Source: Tardiphaga sp052076105 (lineage in GTDB: Bacteria > Pseudomonadota > Alphaproteobacteria > Rhizobiales > Xanthobacteraceae). Taken from it: DNA of 64,000 nucleotides. The notes under the pieces were generated by a model that saw only the letters and a program-made list of their open reading frames with translations, did not search any database and had not been told where the DNA came from. Location: contig NZ_CP197245.1 of assembly GCF_052076105.1 (NCBI RefSeq), positions 1,860,001-1,924,000 on the forward strand. Reading direction: 5' to 3'. The position numbers and the translations under genes were made by a program. Numbering within the stretch: position 1 is the stretch's first letter; each line of letters opens with the position of its first letter. Below, in pieces: positions 35,750-43,438 of this stretch.

Positions 35750-35847
35750 AGCTTCTTCCCTCGATGGTGTCGTTTGTTCTTTGGTGTTGTCGAAAGCGTA
35801 AAGAGGCTGATTGAGACGGGCAAGCCGACGTTTGTCGAAGCGCGAAG

Positions 35848-35880
35848 AAAAAGCCCCGCAGCGTGTGCTGCGGGGCTTTT
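35848..35880 (-). terminator. Rho-independent terminator of the BamE-like gene
   Basis: On the minus strand, AAAAGCCCCGCAGCA pairs with TGCTGCGGGGCTTTTT and is followed by TCTTCG. It lies downstream of the lipoprotein gene ending at 35910. Confidence 0.75.
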
Positions 35881-35909
35881 GCAATTCAGTCGGTGATGGT
35901 GTCGTCCAA

Positions 35910-36380
35910 CTACCGGAAGCTGATCAGCTTGAACAGCGGCGTGAGGTAGCTCATTTCCTGACCGGAGGTCGGCGTGGTGCGGCTGATGAAGTCGAAGATC
36001 TTGCCGTCCTGCATGCCGTAATTGGCCAGACGCGTGACCTTGCGATCCTTGTCGAAATAGATCGCGATGACGCGCTGGTCGGTGACCTTCTGCGGCATGA
36101 ACGCGACGACGCGCTCGGCGCGCTGCGAGATGTAGTAGAACACTTCGCCTGACAGCGTGGCGACGGTGGAGGGCGTGCCCATCACGATCAGGACCTGATC
36201 CTGGCTGGCGCCGATCGGGATCTGCTCCAGCGCGCCGGGGGGCAGGATGTAGCCCTTCTGGAATTGCTCGGCGCAGGCGCCCAGCGTGACGCACAGGGCC
36301 GCGACCGCGAGTGCCGCGCGCATGCCGCGCCAGCCACGTGTCAGCCGCGCCTTCGCGCTGATGGAGGTCGAAATTGTCAT
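35910..36380 (-). CDS. bamE: BamE/SmpA/OmlA family outer-membrane lipoprotein
   Basis: The 156-residue protein has a lipobox 'TLGAC' with Cys36 after a hydrophobic signal segment. The SmpA/OmlA core follows ('LEQIPIGASQDQVLIVMGTP', 'EVFYYISQRAERVVAFMPQK'). BamE assists beta-barrel assembly at the outer membrane. In Rhizobiales this gene is regularly divergent from the uqcC-like/yceD/plsX/fabH set, as here. The start at 36380 lacks a good ribosome site; an internal ATG at 36326 ('MRAALAVAAL') would give a shorter signal peptide. Confidence 0.88.
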   Translation of the reverse strand: MTISTSISAKARLTRGWRGMRAALAVAALCVTLGACAEQFQKGYILPPGALEQIPIGASQDQVLIVMGTPSTVATLSGEVFYYISQRAERVVAFMPQKVTDQRVIAIYFDKDRKVTRLANYGMQDGKIFDFISRTTPTSGQEMSYLTPLFKLISFR

Positions 36381-36520
36381 AGCGGAGGGGGTCCCATCCT
36401 CTTGATTCTCGGGAAGGCCTTGCTTCCGAAAGACTTGCATCCCAGAAGGCGTTGACGTACCGGGCAGAACCTCTGAATGCAACATGCGCGCGCCCGAGGG
36501 GCCCGCCTGAGGAACCCAAG

Positions 36521-37063
36521 ATGGTCTGGCCGTTCAGTCACTTCAGAAAGCCCCCGGCGCCGTTGCGCGGCACCATTGAAGCCATCTATGGCATGATCGT
36601 GGCGCAGGCGCGAGAACCCTTGTTTTATCGGGACTTGGGAGCGCCGGATACGGTAAACGGGCGTTTCGATATGTTGCTCCTGCACCTGTGGCTGGTGCTG
36701 CGCCGGATGAACCCGAAGGACGACCTGTCGCAGGGACTTTTCGACAGGTTCTGCAGCGATATGGACGACAACCTGCGCGAACTCGGCACCAGCGACATGA
36801 AGGTGCCGAAAAAGATGCGGGAATTCGGCGACGCGTTCTATGGCCGGACAGGCGCCTATGACGCAGCGCTCGGCGCGGGCAGGGAGCCTCTGGCGGCGGC
36901 CCTGTCGAAGAATATCTATAATGGCATGGACATCGAGAACGCCCGGCGTCTCGCTGTTTATGTCGAAGCGGCGAATGCCCATCTGGGCACGCTCGATGAA
37001 ACGACACTGACATCAGGCGCGTGGCACTTCCCGTCGCCTGCAGAAACCTTGGTAACGACATGA
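36521..37063 (+). CDS. Ubiquinol-cytochrome c chaperone family protein
   Basis: This 180-residue protein resembles the CBP3/UqcC domain: 'GTIEAIYGMIVAQAREPLFY', 'FDMLLLHLWLVLRRM', 'LFDRFCSDMDDNLRELGTSD' and 'VPKKMREFGDAFYGR'. CBP3-type proteins help assemble cytochrome b of the bc1 complex. The stop overlaps the next start in ATGA. The start at 36521 follows TGAGGAAC. Confidence 0.88.
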   Translation: MVWPFSHFRKPPAPLRGTIEAIYGMIVAQAREPLFYRDLGAPDTVNGRFDMLLLHLWLVLRRMNPKDDLSQGLFDRFCSDMDDNLRELGTSDMKVPKKMREFGDAFYGRTGAYDAALGAGREPLAAALSKNIYNGMDIENARRLAVYVEAANAHLGTLDETTLTSGAWHFPSPAETLVTT

Positions 37064-37650
37064 ACAAACCCGACCGCACCGTGGATCTGACGCCGCCCTG
37101 GAGCGTGCCCATCGCCGTGGTTCAGATCCCGGAAACCGGGCTGGAGCGCGACATCGAGGCCACGCCCGAGGAGCGCAAGGGAATCGCTGCGCTCGGCGGC
37201 CTCGTCAGTGTGGGCGCGGCCAAGGGTGAATTGCTGCTGATGCCGGTCAAGGGCGGTACCGTGCATGTCACCGGTCGCATCTGGGGCAAGGTCGAGCAGA
37301 CCTGCGTGGTGACGTTGGACCCGTTGACCGCCGATTTCGAGGAAGAGATCGACGTGATTTTCGCGCCGCCATCGCAGATTCGCGAACTGGCCGAATCGGT
37401 GGACGAGGACGTCGAGAGCGACGAAGAGACCCCGGACCCGCCGGAGCCGATCGAAAACGGCTTGATCGACCTCGGCAAACTGGCGACCGACGCGCTGTTT
37501 CTGGGGTTGGACCCGTATCCCCGTAAGCCGGATGCCGTATTCGAGCCGGTGGTCGAGGTTCCGGACCCTGAAGAGCACCCGTTTGCGGCCCTGAAAGCGC
37601 TGAAAACCGCCCCCGAGAAGCCCAAGGCCAAAAAGCCCGGCAAGGGCTGA
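37060..37650 (+). CDS. yceD: YceD family protein (DUF177)
   Basis: This 196-residue acidic protein belongs to the YceD/DUF177 family ('GGTVHVTGRIWGKVEQTCVV', 'PLTADFEEEIDVIFAPP'), which in many bacteria precedes rpmF and plsX and is linked to 23S rRNA accumulation. Here it is coupled by an ATGA overlap to the chaperone gene and followed by plsX, without rpmF. The C-terminus is Lys/Pro-rich. The typical Cys-x-x-x-Cys pair of some members is not present. Confidence 0.85.
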   Translation: MNKPDRTVDLTPPWSVPIAVVQIPETGLERDIEATPEERKGIAALGGLVSVGAAKGELLLMPVKGGTVHVTGRIWGKVEQTCVVTLDPLTADFEEEIDVIFAPPSQIRELAESVDEDVESDEETPDPPEPIENGLIDLGKLATDALFLGLDPYPRKPDAVFEPVVEVPDPEEHPFAALKALKTAPEKPKAKKPGKG

Positions 37651-37853
37651 AAACGAGGGGCCGATTCCACGCTTTGTGTGGCTGGCGGGACAAAAGTGCC
37701 CGGTCAAGATGTTGTATCGGGTCACGGAAACGCTATTGTCCCCGGCCGAAATCGGGTTAATGCCATAACTTCGCCGTCTGCCGCCAATTGCGGCAGACTT
37801 CGTCCGCGGCCACGAGCGTCACAGGCCGCAAGAGACAGGTTTCCGGAACGTCC

Positions 37854-38915
37854 ATGCCGAAAAAGGTTCGCATCGCGCTAGACGCCATGGGTGGCGACAT
37901 CGGCGCATCGGTGGTCATTCCCGGCGCTGCGATTTCGTTGACCCGACATCCCGACAGTGAGTTCCTGCTGTTCGGTGACAGCGCGCTGATCGAGACAGAA
38001 CTCGCCAATCATCCGGCATTGAAGGCCGTATCGAAGGTGATCCATACCGACGTTGCCGTCAGCATGCATGACAAGCCGAGCCAGGCGCTGCGCCGTGGCC
38101 GCAAGGTCTCGTCGATGTGGCTGGCGATCGAAGCGGTGAAGAAGGGCGAGGCCGATGTCGCGGTCTCCGCCGGCAACACCGGCGCGCTGATGGCGATGGC
38201 GCGGTTCTGCCTGCGCATGCTCGACGGTATCGAGCGTCCGGGTCTCGCCGCGATCTGGCCAACCACGCGCGGCGACTCGGTGGTGCTCGATCTCGGCGCC
38301 ACCATCGGCGGCGATGCCAACCATCTGAAGACGCTCGCCGTGATGGGCAGCGCCATGGCCAGCGCGCTGTTCGATCTGGCGCGGCCGACGGTCGGCCTGC
38401 TCAATATCGGCGTCGAGGAAATCAAGGGCGGCGACGAAATCCGCGATGCCGCCGAACTACTGCGCAAGGCCGACCTGCCGCAGCTCGAATTCGTCGGCTT
38501 CGTCGAGGGCGACGGCATCGGCCGCGGTGATGCCGACGTGATCGTCACTGAAGGCTTTAGCGGCAATATCGCGCTCAAGGCCGCCGAAGGTACCGCGCGG
38601 CAGTTCGCAGAATATCTGCGCAATGCCATGGCCCGCACCTGGCGCTCGCGCATCGGCTACCTGTTCGCCAAGAACGCCTTCAAGGCGGTGCGCGACAAGG
38701 TCGATCCCAACAAGTCCAACGGAGCGGTGTTTCTCGGCCTGCGCGGCATCGTGGTGAAGAGCCACGGTGGCACCAATGCCGACGGTTTCGCCTATGCGGT
38801 GGATGTCGGCTACGACATGGTCCGCTACGACCTTCTCACCAAGATCAATCAAATGCTCAACCGCGACGGCCAAGCGCTCCCTGCGAGCCCGGCTGCGCAG
38901 GAGGCTGTCTCGTGA
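37854..38915 (+). CDS. plsX: Phosphate acyltransferase PlsX
   Basis: The 353-residue peripheral membrane enzyme converts acyl-ACP and phosphate to acyl-phosphate for phospholipid synthesis. Its hallmark N-terminus 'RIALDAMGGDIGASVVIPGA' is present, with 'AVSAGNTGALMAMARF', 'EGFSGNIALKAAEGTA' and 'GVVVKS'-like 'GIVVKSHGGTNADGFAYAV'. The stop codon overlaps the fabH GTG start, so the pair is coupled. A 200-base gap separates it from yceD and may hold a promoter. Confidence 0.95.
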   Translation: MPKKVRIALDAMGGDIGASVVIPGAAISLTRHPDSEFLLFGDSALIETELANHPALKAVSKVIHTDVAVSMHDKPSQALRRGRKVSSMWLAIEAVKKGEADVAVSAGNTGALMAMARFCLRMLDGIERPGLAAIWPTTRGDSVVLDLGATIGGDANHLKTLAVMGSAMASALFDLARPTVGLLNIGVEEIKGGDEIRDAAELLRKADLPQLEFVGFVEGDGIGRGDADVIVTEGFSGNIALKAAEGTARQFAEYLRNAMARTWRSRIGYLFAKNAFKAVRDKVDPNKSNGAVFLGLRGIVVKSHGGTNADGFAYAVDVGYDMVRYDLLTKINQMLNRDGQALPASPAAQEAVS

Positions 38916-39889
38916 CTGCGATACGTTCGGTCGTGCTCGGCTGCGGCTCCTATTTGCCGGAGCGGATCCTGACCAATGCCGAACTGGCATCCAAGGTCGA
39001 TACATCGGACGAGTGGATCGTCCAGCGCACCGGTATCAAGCAGCGCCACATCGCTGCCGACGGCGAGTTCACCTCGCATCTGGCGATCAAGGCCGCGCAG
39101 GCGGCGCTGGCCAATGCCGGCGTCGACGCGCAGTCCATCGACCTGATCGTGCTGGCGACCTCGACTCCCGACAATACGTTCCCGGCAACCGCCGTTGCGG
39201 TACAGAACGCGCTCGGCATCACGCACGGCGCGGCGTTCGACCTACAGGCGGTGTGTTCCGGTTTCATCTTTGGGCTGACCACCGCCGACAGCCTGCTGCG
39301 CACCGGCGCCGGCAAGCGCGCGCTGGTAATCGGCGCGGAAACTTTCTCGCGGATTCTCGACTGGACCGATCGCGGAACCTGCGTGCTGTTCGGTGATGGT
39401 GCCGGTGCGGTGGTGCTGGAAGCACAGACCCAGCCCGGCGCAGCCAGCGATCGCGGCGTGCTGACCACGCATCTGCGTTCCGACGGCCGGCACAAGGAAA
39501 AGCTGTTCGTCGATGGCGGCCCGTCCTCGACGCAGACGGTGGGTTACCTGCGCATGGAAGGCCGCGAGGTCTTCAAACATGCGGTGGGCATGATCACCGA
39601 CGTGATCGTCGACGCGTTCAATGCGACCGGTGCGAGCGCGGAGACCATCGACTGGTTCGTGCCGCATCAGGCCAACAAGCGCATTATCGACGCGTCGGCG
39701 CACAAACTTCATATTGCGCCGCAAAAGGTGGTGCTGACCGTGGACCTTCACGGCAACACATCGGCGGCGTCGATTCCGCTCGCATTGTCGGTGGCGGTCA
39801 ATGACGGCCGCATCAAGAAGGGCGACCTTGTGTTGCTCGAAGCCATGGGCGGCGGCTTCACCTGGGGGTCTGCGCTCATTCGCTGGTGA
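38912..39889 (+). CDS. fabH: Beta-ketoacyl-ACP synthase III
   Basis: This 325-residue KAS III starts fatty-acid synthesis by condensing acetyl-CoA with malonyl-ACP. The catalytic triad is visible: Cys115 in 'LQAVCSGFIFGL', His252 in 'WFVPHQANKRI' and Asn282 in 'LHGNTSAASIPLA'. Translation begins at the GTG at 38912 inside the plsX stop (GTGA overlap). Confidence 0.95.
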   Translation: MTAIRSVVLGCGSYLPERILTNAELASKVDTSDEWIVQRTGIKQRHIAADGEFTSHLAIKAAQAALANAGVDAQSIDLIVLATSTPDNTFPATAVAVQNALGITHGAAFDLQAVCSGFIFGLTTADSLLRTGAGKRALVIGAETFSRILDWTDRGTCVLFGDGAGAVVLEAQTQPGAASDRGVLTTHLRSDGRHKEKLFVDGGPSSTQTVGYLRMEGREVFKHAVGMITDVIVDAFNATGASAETIDWFVPHQANKRIIDASAHKLHIAPQKVVLTVDLHGNTSAASIPLALSVAVNDGRIKKGDLVLLEAMGGGFTWGSALIRW

Positions 39890-39899
39890 TGCGCCGGCG

Positions 39900-39913
39900 T
39901 TGATGCAGATCAA
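39900..39913. promoter_or_regulatory. FixK/FNR-type anaerobox upstream of ihfA
   Basis: TTGAT-GCAG-ATCAA is a perfect match to the TTGATnnnnATCAA palindrome bound by FNR/FixK-type regulators. It lies 11 bases after the fabH stop and about 120 bases before the ihfA start, a workable distance for a promoter-activating site. Confidence 0.6.
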
Positions 39914-40034
39914 CAACATCTCAAATTGTCATGATTTTCCATGCCTTTGCATCGATGGTGACTGTTGACCGGAGCGCGTTAACCTCCTAATTTCTGACGC
40001 GAATTTGGTTCGCCGAGAGTAGTTGGGGCAGGCG

Positions 40035-40370
40035 ATGACGGGCACGGGAAAAACAGTCACACGCGTCGATCTGTGCGAGGCGGTCTACCAAAAGGTAGGT
40101 CTCTCGCGCACGGAGTCGTCCGCGTTTGTTGAACTGGTTTTGAAAGAAATTACGGATTGTCTGGAGAAGGGCGAGACAGTGAAGCTGTCGTCGTTCGGCT
40201 CCTTCATGGTGCGCAAAAAAGGCGAGCGCATCGGCCGCAATCCGAAGACAGGCACAGAAGTACCGATCTCGCCGCGGCGAGTCATGGTATTCAAGCCGTC
40301 GGCGATCCTGAAACAGCGGATCAACGGCGACAGCGCCGCAGTGGGCAACGGTAAAGATCACGACGACTAG
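40035..40370 (+). CDS. ihfA: Integration host factor subunit alpha
   Basis: The 111-residue HU/IHF-fold protein has the alpha-type N-terminus 'TVTRVDLCEAVYQKVGLSRTE', the DNA-binding arm 'GRNPKTGTEVPISPRRVMVF' and a hydrophilic extension beyond the fold. IHF bends DNA at specific sites and aids transcription and recombination. The ATG at 40035 follows GGGGCAGG. A merR-type gene starts 35 bases downstream. Confidence 0.95.
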   Translation: MTGTGKTVTRVDLCEAVYQKVGLSRTESSAFVELVLKEITDCLEKGETVKLSSFGSFMVRKKGERIGRNPKTGTEVPISPRRVMVFKPSAILKQRINGDSAAVGNGKDHDD

Positions 40371-40405
40371 CTAGAGAAACAGGGCGAACCACAGGGATCC
40401 TGCAC

Positions 40406-41251
40406 TTGGACAAAGCGCCGGATGCGTTTCGAACCATAAGCGAGGTCGCTGACGATCTCGATATACCGCAGCATGTTCTGCGGTTCTGGGAAACGCGGTT
40501 CACTCAAATCAAACCGATGAAGCGATCCGGCGGCCGGCGATATTATCGTCCGGACGATGTCGATCTGCTGCGCGGCATCCGCCGGTTGCTCTACGGCGAG
40601 GGCTATACCATCCGCGGCGTGCAACGAATCCTGAAAGAGAACGGCATCAAGTCGGTGCAGGGGCTGGTCGACGGCCACGCTGCGCCGAGCTTCGCGCCGA
40701 TGTCCGCTGCCGCCGTCGCGCCGCGCGTCCAGGCGAAGCGTCCCGTGGTCGAGGAGGAGCACGAGGAAGAAGAGGTCGAGGACGAGGCCGAACTCGAGGA
40801 GGAGATCGAGGAAGAGGCCGAAGACGAGGCTGAGGCCGAGGACGCCGAAGAGGAAGACGCCGAGGACGAGGAAGAAGAGGGCGACGAGGAAGAAGAAGAG
40901 GGGGAAGACGAAGAGGACGAGGAAGAAGAGGCTGAGGAAGAGGAAGACGAGGAGGAAGCCGCTCCTGCTCCCGTCGCCGGCCGCCGCGAACCTCCGATGA
41001 CGTCGACTTCGCCGCGCGTGGAACCACAGCTGCAGCGGCCGCCATCGCGGGCAAACCCCGTATTGGCAAACCCTGTTGCAGCACGGCCCGAACCGGCGAT
41101 GTCGGCTCCGGCGCAGAGCGCCAGACCGGCTGCGGCCCCGGGCCCAAGGCCGAACCCGCAGCGCCGGCTGGAGCGCGAGCGGCTCGAAGCCGTGCTCGAG
41201 GAGCTGCTGTCGGCGCGCCGCGCGCTCGATACGGCGATGAAGGACGGCTAG
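40406..41251 (+). CDS. MerR family regulator with long acidic Glu/Asp tract
   Basis: The 281-residue protein begins with a MerR helix-turn-helix ('ISEVADDLDIPQHVLRFWET', 'SGGRRYYRPDDVDLLRGIRR', residues about 10-80). Residues about 116-184 are then almost entirely Glu and Asp with some Ala, followed by a Pro/Arg/Ala linker and a C-terminal Arg/Leu helix ('RLERERLEAVLEELLSARRA'). No metal-binding cysteines are present, so it is not a metal sensor. Translation starts at the TTG at 40406, which gives the conserved N-terminus. It sits after ihfA, as in related Rhizobiales. Confidence 0.88.
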   Translation: MDKAPDAFRTISEVADDLDIPQHVLRFWETRFTQIKPMKRSGGRRYYRPDDVDLLRGIRRLLYGEGYTIRGVQRILKENGIKSVQGLVDGHAAPSFAPMSAAAVAPRVQAKRPVVEEEHEEEEVEDEAELEEEIEEEAEDEAEAEDAEEEDAEDEEEEGDEEEEEGEDEEDEEEEAEEEEDEEEAAPAPVAGRREPPMTSTSPRVEPQLQRPPSRANPVLANPVAARPEPAMSAPAQSARPAAAPGPRPNPQRRLERERLEAVLEELLSARRALDTAMKDG

Positions 41252-41331
41252 CCAGCGTCCCACAGCCAATCCGTTTCAATCCGCTCAGCCTTCTTGCGCC
41301 TCGGACGGATCGAAGCTACACGATGCCCCAT

Positions 41332-41409
41332 CGGAGCGTAGCGCAGCCCGGTTAGCGCACTAGTCTGGGAGACTAGGGGTCGGAGGTTCGAATCCTCTCG
41401 CTCCGACCA
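41332..41409 (+). tRNA. tRNA-Pro (anticodon GGG)
   Basis: The 78 bases form a full cloverleaf. The acceptor arms are CGGAGCG/CGCTCCG, the D-arm is GCGC/GCGC, and the anticodon stem CTAGT/ACTAG surrounds the loop CTGGGAG. The T-arm is GGAGG-TTCGAAT-CCTCT and CCA is encoded. A T-run follows directly. Confidence 0.96.
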
Positions 41410-41502
41410 TTTTTCCAAATAATTTCAAGATATTATAGGTCCCGCATGTGAGCGGTGCCGCCTGGATTGGGCGGCCTCGACCAAACTCTCGTGGCGCAGG
41501 CC

Positions 41503-41622
41503 TTACGATCCCGGCTCGACGAAATTACCGTGAATCACGTCGTCTTTCCGTCCGGCGAACCAGAGAAGCCCGATATAGGCCGCTGCACAAATGAGGAAGC
41601 CGAGGACAATAATCTCTAACAT
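41503..41622 (-). CDS. Tiny single-pass membrane protein (39 residues)
   Basis: A 39-codon frame reads 'MLEIIVLGFLICAAAYIGLL' as a hydrophobic helix (residues 2-22), then 'WFAGRKDDVIHGNFVEPGS' as a charged tail. One transmembrane segment with a positive-inside C-terminal flank is expected. The upstream region has only a weak AGAGTAG ribosome site. The clean amphipathic design argues for a real small protein, but there is no homology evidence. Confidence 0.5.
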   Translation of the reverse strand: MLEIIVLGFLICAAAYIGLLWFAGRKDDVIHGNFVEPGS

Positions 41623-41858
41623 AATATCTACTCTACGCTGAAAACATTAGACTTCTCCCGGCGCCGGGCTCCGTCAATTGCCCCGGCCGCATTCCTTAAT
41701 GAATCCTTTCCGTCGTGACCCTTTGGCCACAGATGCCGCTGGCCACAGATCCAGGTGCCGCGATCGGAATAGCGGCAGGCGGGTGGCGCCGTATGTCGTT
41801 TTTGCGCCAATGGAACCCTTCGTCATCGAGCCGGTTATCCTGAAAACAGGAGGCTCGC

Positions 41859-41996
41859 ATGGCAAGTCACTGGCATACCGCAGATGGTCCGTCGGAGATC
41901 CGGCATGAGGATGATATCGGCTACTACGGTGGCTGGACTATCAGCGGGTTGGCGGTGGTTGCGACCATCACGGCTGTCTGGCTGTTTGGTATCTAG
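41859..41996 (+). CDS. Tiny membrane protein (45 residues)
   Basis: A 45-codon frame has a strong ribosome site, ACAGGAGGC, six bases before the ATG. The first 25 residues are polar with several His and Asp ('MASHWHTADGPSEIRHEDD'), and residues about 27-45 form one hydrophobic helix ending 'ITAVWLFGI'. A small C-tail-anchored inner-membrane protein is likely. The function is unknown. It is followed after about 80 bases by a hairpin terminator. Confidence 0.6.
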   Translation: MASHWHTADGPSEIRHEDDIGYYGGWTISGLAVVATITAVWLFGI

Positions 41997-42076
41997 GCCA
42001 CTGCGTAATTAAAGCACTTGCGGTGAGTGACGACGCAGCAGCGATGCGAGCGAGTGCTGAGGGATAGTGACGAAAA

Positions 42077-42108
42077 GAGGCCCGGAGCAATGCTCCGGGC
42101 CTCTTTCG
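42077..42108. terminator. Bidirectional terminator
   Basis: GAGGCCCGGAG and CTCCGGGCCTC pair around CAATG. TTTCGTTTC follows on the plus strand and TTTTCG on the minus strand. It closes the 45-residue protein gene and the convergent Gly/Tyr-rich protein gene. Confidence 0.8.
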
Positions 42109-42124
42109 TTTCAGCTAGCTGCGG

Positions 42125-42403
42125 TTAGTAGTAACCGTAGCTGCGATAGTAGCGGGGACCGCCATAGTAGCCGCCGCCGTAACCGTAGCGCGGACCATAG
42201 GCATAACGCGGCCCGTAATGGCGCGGACCATAATATCCGTAACCGGGGCCGTAGGCGCCATAGGCACCGGCCGCCAATGCGCCGGCTGCGATGCCAAGAC
42301 CAATGGCGGCGCCGCGACCGCCACGCGCTTCTGCGGGTTTCGATGCGATCGACGCTGCGCCGACGGCAGCGACGGTGGCAAGAACAAGAGCTGTTTTCTT
42401 CAT
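42125..42403 (-). CDS. Small secreted Gly/Tyr-rich protein
   Basis: The 92-residue protein has a Sec signal peptide ('MKKTALVLATVAAVGAASIA') and a mature part dominated by Gly, Tyr, Ala, Pro and Arg, with repeats of the form 'YGPRYAYGPRYGYGGG'. A short hydrophobic Gly-zipper-like stretch 'AAIGLGIAAGALAAGAYGAY' could insert into a membrane. Proteins of this type are common and uncharacterised in Bradyrhizobium and relatives. GAAGGAGAAGCAGC precedes the ATG. Confidence 0.75.
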   Translation of the reverse strand: MKKTALVLATVAAVGAASIASKPAEARGGRGAAIGLGIAAGALAAGAYGAYGPGYGYYGPRHYGPRYAYGPRYGYGGGYYGGPRYYRSYGYY

Positions 42404-42750
42404 GCTGCTTCTCCTTCGTATCGAGAAGTCAACGTATCGGTGTTTTGAAGGTTCGGTTCCAATTCATGGCACATCGACCACAAATTTTGCCGCGATGAGG
42501 GAACGAATGACGTTGCTTCACGAGCAACAAGTCTCGCAGCTTTACGTGTTGCAACCGAAAGCGAGATGCGCGTGCACCGTCGGTCATCTCGCAGCGGATG
42601 ATGGTTCCAGAAAAAGATAATGGCCCGGAGCGAACTCCGAGCCATCAAACGCAGACGTACATCCGGTCCGCGCTCCTTGACTCCACACTGAGTCGAGAAG
42701 GTTAAGGAATGTCTAACGTCAATGCGTGACGGCATGATGACCGATTGCGA
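42404..42750. other. Intergenic stretch with an isolated hairpin
   Basis: No convincing gene lies here. A hairpin GGCCCGGAG-CGAA-CTCCGAGCC at about 42620-42643 has no strong T-run and may be a weak terminator. The rest shows no repeat or structured element that I can identify. Confidence 0.4.
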
Positions 42751-42921
42751 TCATCCCGTCGGGCCTTCGACTTCCTTGTGATCCTTGTCAGGCAAAACAC
42801 CGCTGCCGGGCGTCCTGCTCTCGTCGGTCAGTTCCGGTCTGTCATGCGGGCCGGCCGGCGGAATTTTCTGATCGGGCTTCGGTTGTTTGTCGAAGGCGCG
42901 GTTCTTTGCTTGCTGTGTCAT
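42751..42921 (-). CDS. Small hydrophilic hypothetical protein
   Basis: The 56-residue, Pro/Lys/Asp-rich protein ('DQKIPPAGPHDRPELTDESR') is predicted to be largely disordered, with no hydrophobic segment. The frame is open further upstream, but the ATG at 42921 is the natural start. No good ribosome binding site precedes it. It lies among other very small genes and its reality is uncertain. Confidence 0.4.
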   Translation of the reverse strand: MTQQAKNRAFDKQPKPDQKIPPAGPHDRPELTDESRTPGSGVLPDKDHKEVEGPTG

Positions 42922-43113
42922 GCAAAGAGAACGACTCAGTTTCGCGCGTGTTCCCAGTGATGATGTCCATCGCAAATCACGAGAGAGATCGCGAGAGAGT
43001 CTGACACGACGCGAATATGTGGGTCCTGCGTCGATGTGTTCCATTTTATGCGGAACCATCCGGATGGTAGCGGCTTGTCCCACGATACTTTTTAAAGGAA
43101 GGAATAAATTGTC

Positions 43114-43374
43114 ATGATCAAGAAACTGGCTTTGCTGGCGGCTGCGGCCGTTCTCTATGTCGCAGCACCTGCAGGCCCCGCGTCTGCGCAGGGCATCAAT
43201 GTGCAGATCGGCGGCGGTGGCTATCACCATCATGATCGTGGCTATCATCGCGGTCCTGGCTATCGCCAGAGCCGCGCCTATATGCGCCGCGACTACGGTC
43301 GTCGCGACTACGGTCACCGCCATCACGGCTGGGATCGCGGCGGTTCGCGTACCAAGACCGTGATCGTTCGCTAA
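43114..43374 (+). CDS. Small secreted His/Arg/Tyr-rich protein
   Basis: This 86-residue protein has a clear Sec signal peptide ('MIKKLALLAAAAVLYVAAPA', cleavage likely near SAQ). Its mature part is rich in His, Arg, Gly and Tyr ('GYHHHDRGYHRGPGYRQSR') and strongly basic. Metal or polyanion binding is possible. AAAGGAAGGAA precedes the start. A stem-loop with a T-run follows. Confidence 0.75.
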   Translation: MIKKLALLAAAAVLYVAAPAGPASAQGINVQIGGGGYHHHDRGYHRGPGYRQSRAYMRRDYGRRDYGHRHHGWDRGGSRTKTVIVR

Positions 43375-43398
43375 CGGACGTCAATGGTTTGAACGAAG

Positions 43399-43429
43399 CA
43401 GCCTCGCGCAAGCGGGGCTGTTTTCTTTT
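43399..43429 (+). terminator. Terminator of the His/Arg-rich protein gene
   Basis: CAGCCTCGC and GCGGGGCTG pair with one G-T wobble around GCAA, and TTTTCTTTT follows. Confidence 0.7.
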
Positions 43430-43438
43430 GTGCGTTTG

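Noticed and set aside
40740..40960. Purine-only GAG/GAA stretch as a tandem DNA repeat
   Set aside because: It is explained by the Glu/Asp coding tract of the MerR-type protein; no fixed repeat unit is kept.
41724..41750. TGGCCACAGAT repeated twice at 16-base spacing
   Set aside because: Only two copies, no neighbouring regulator and no promoter elements to give it meaning.
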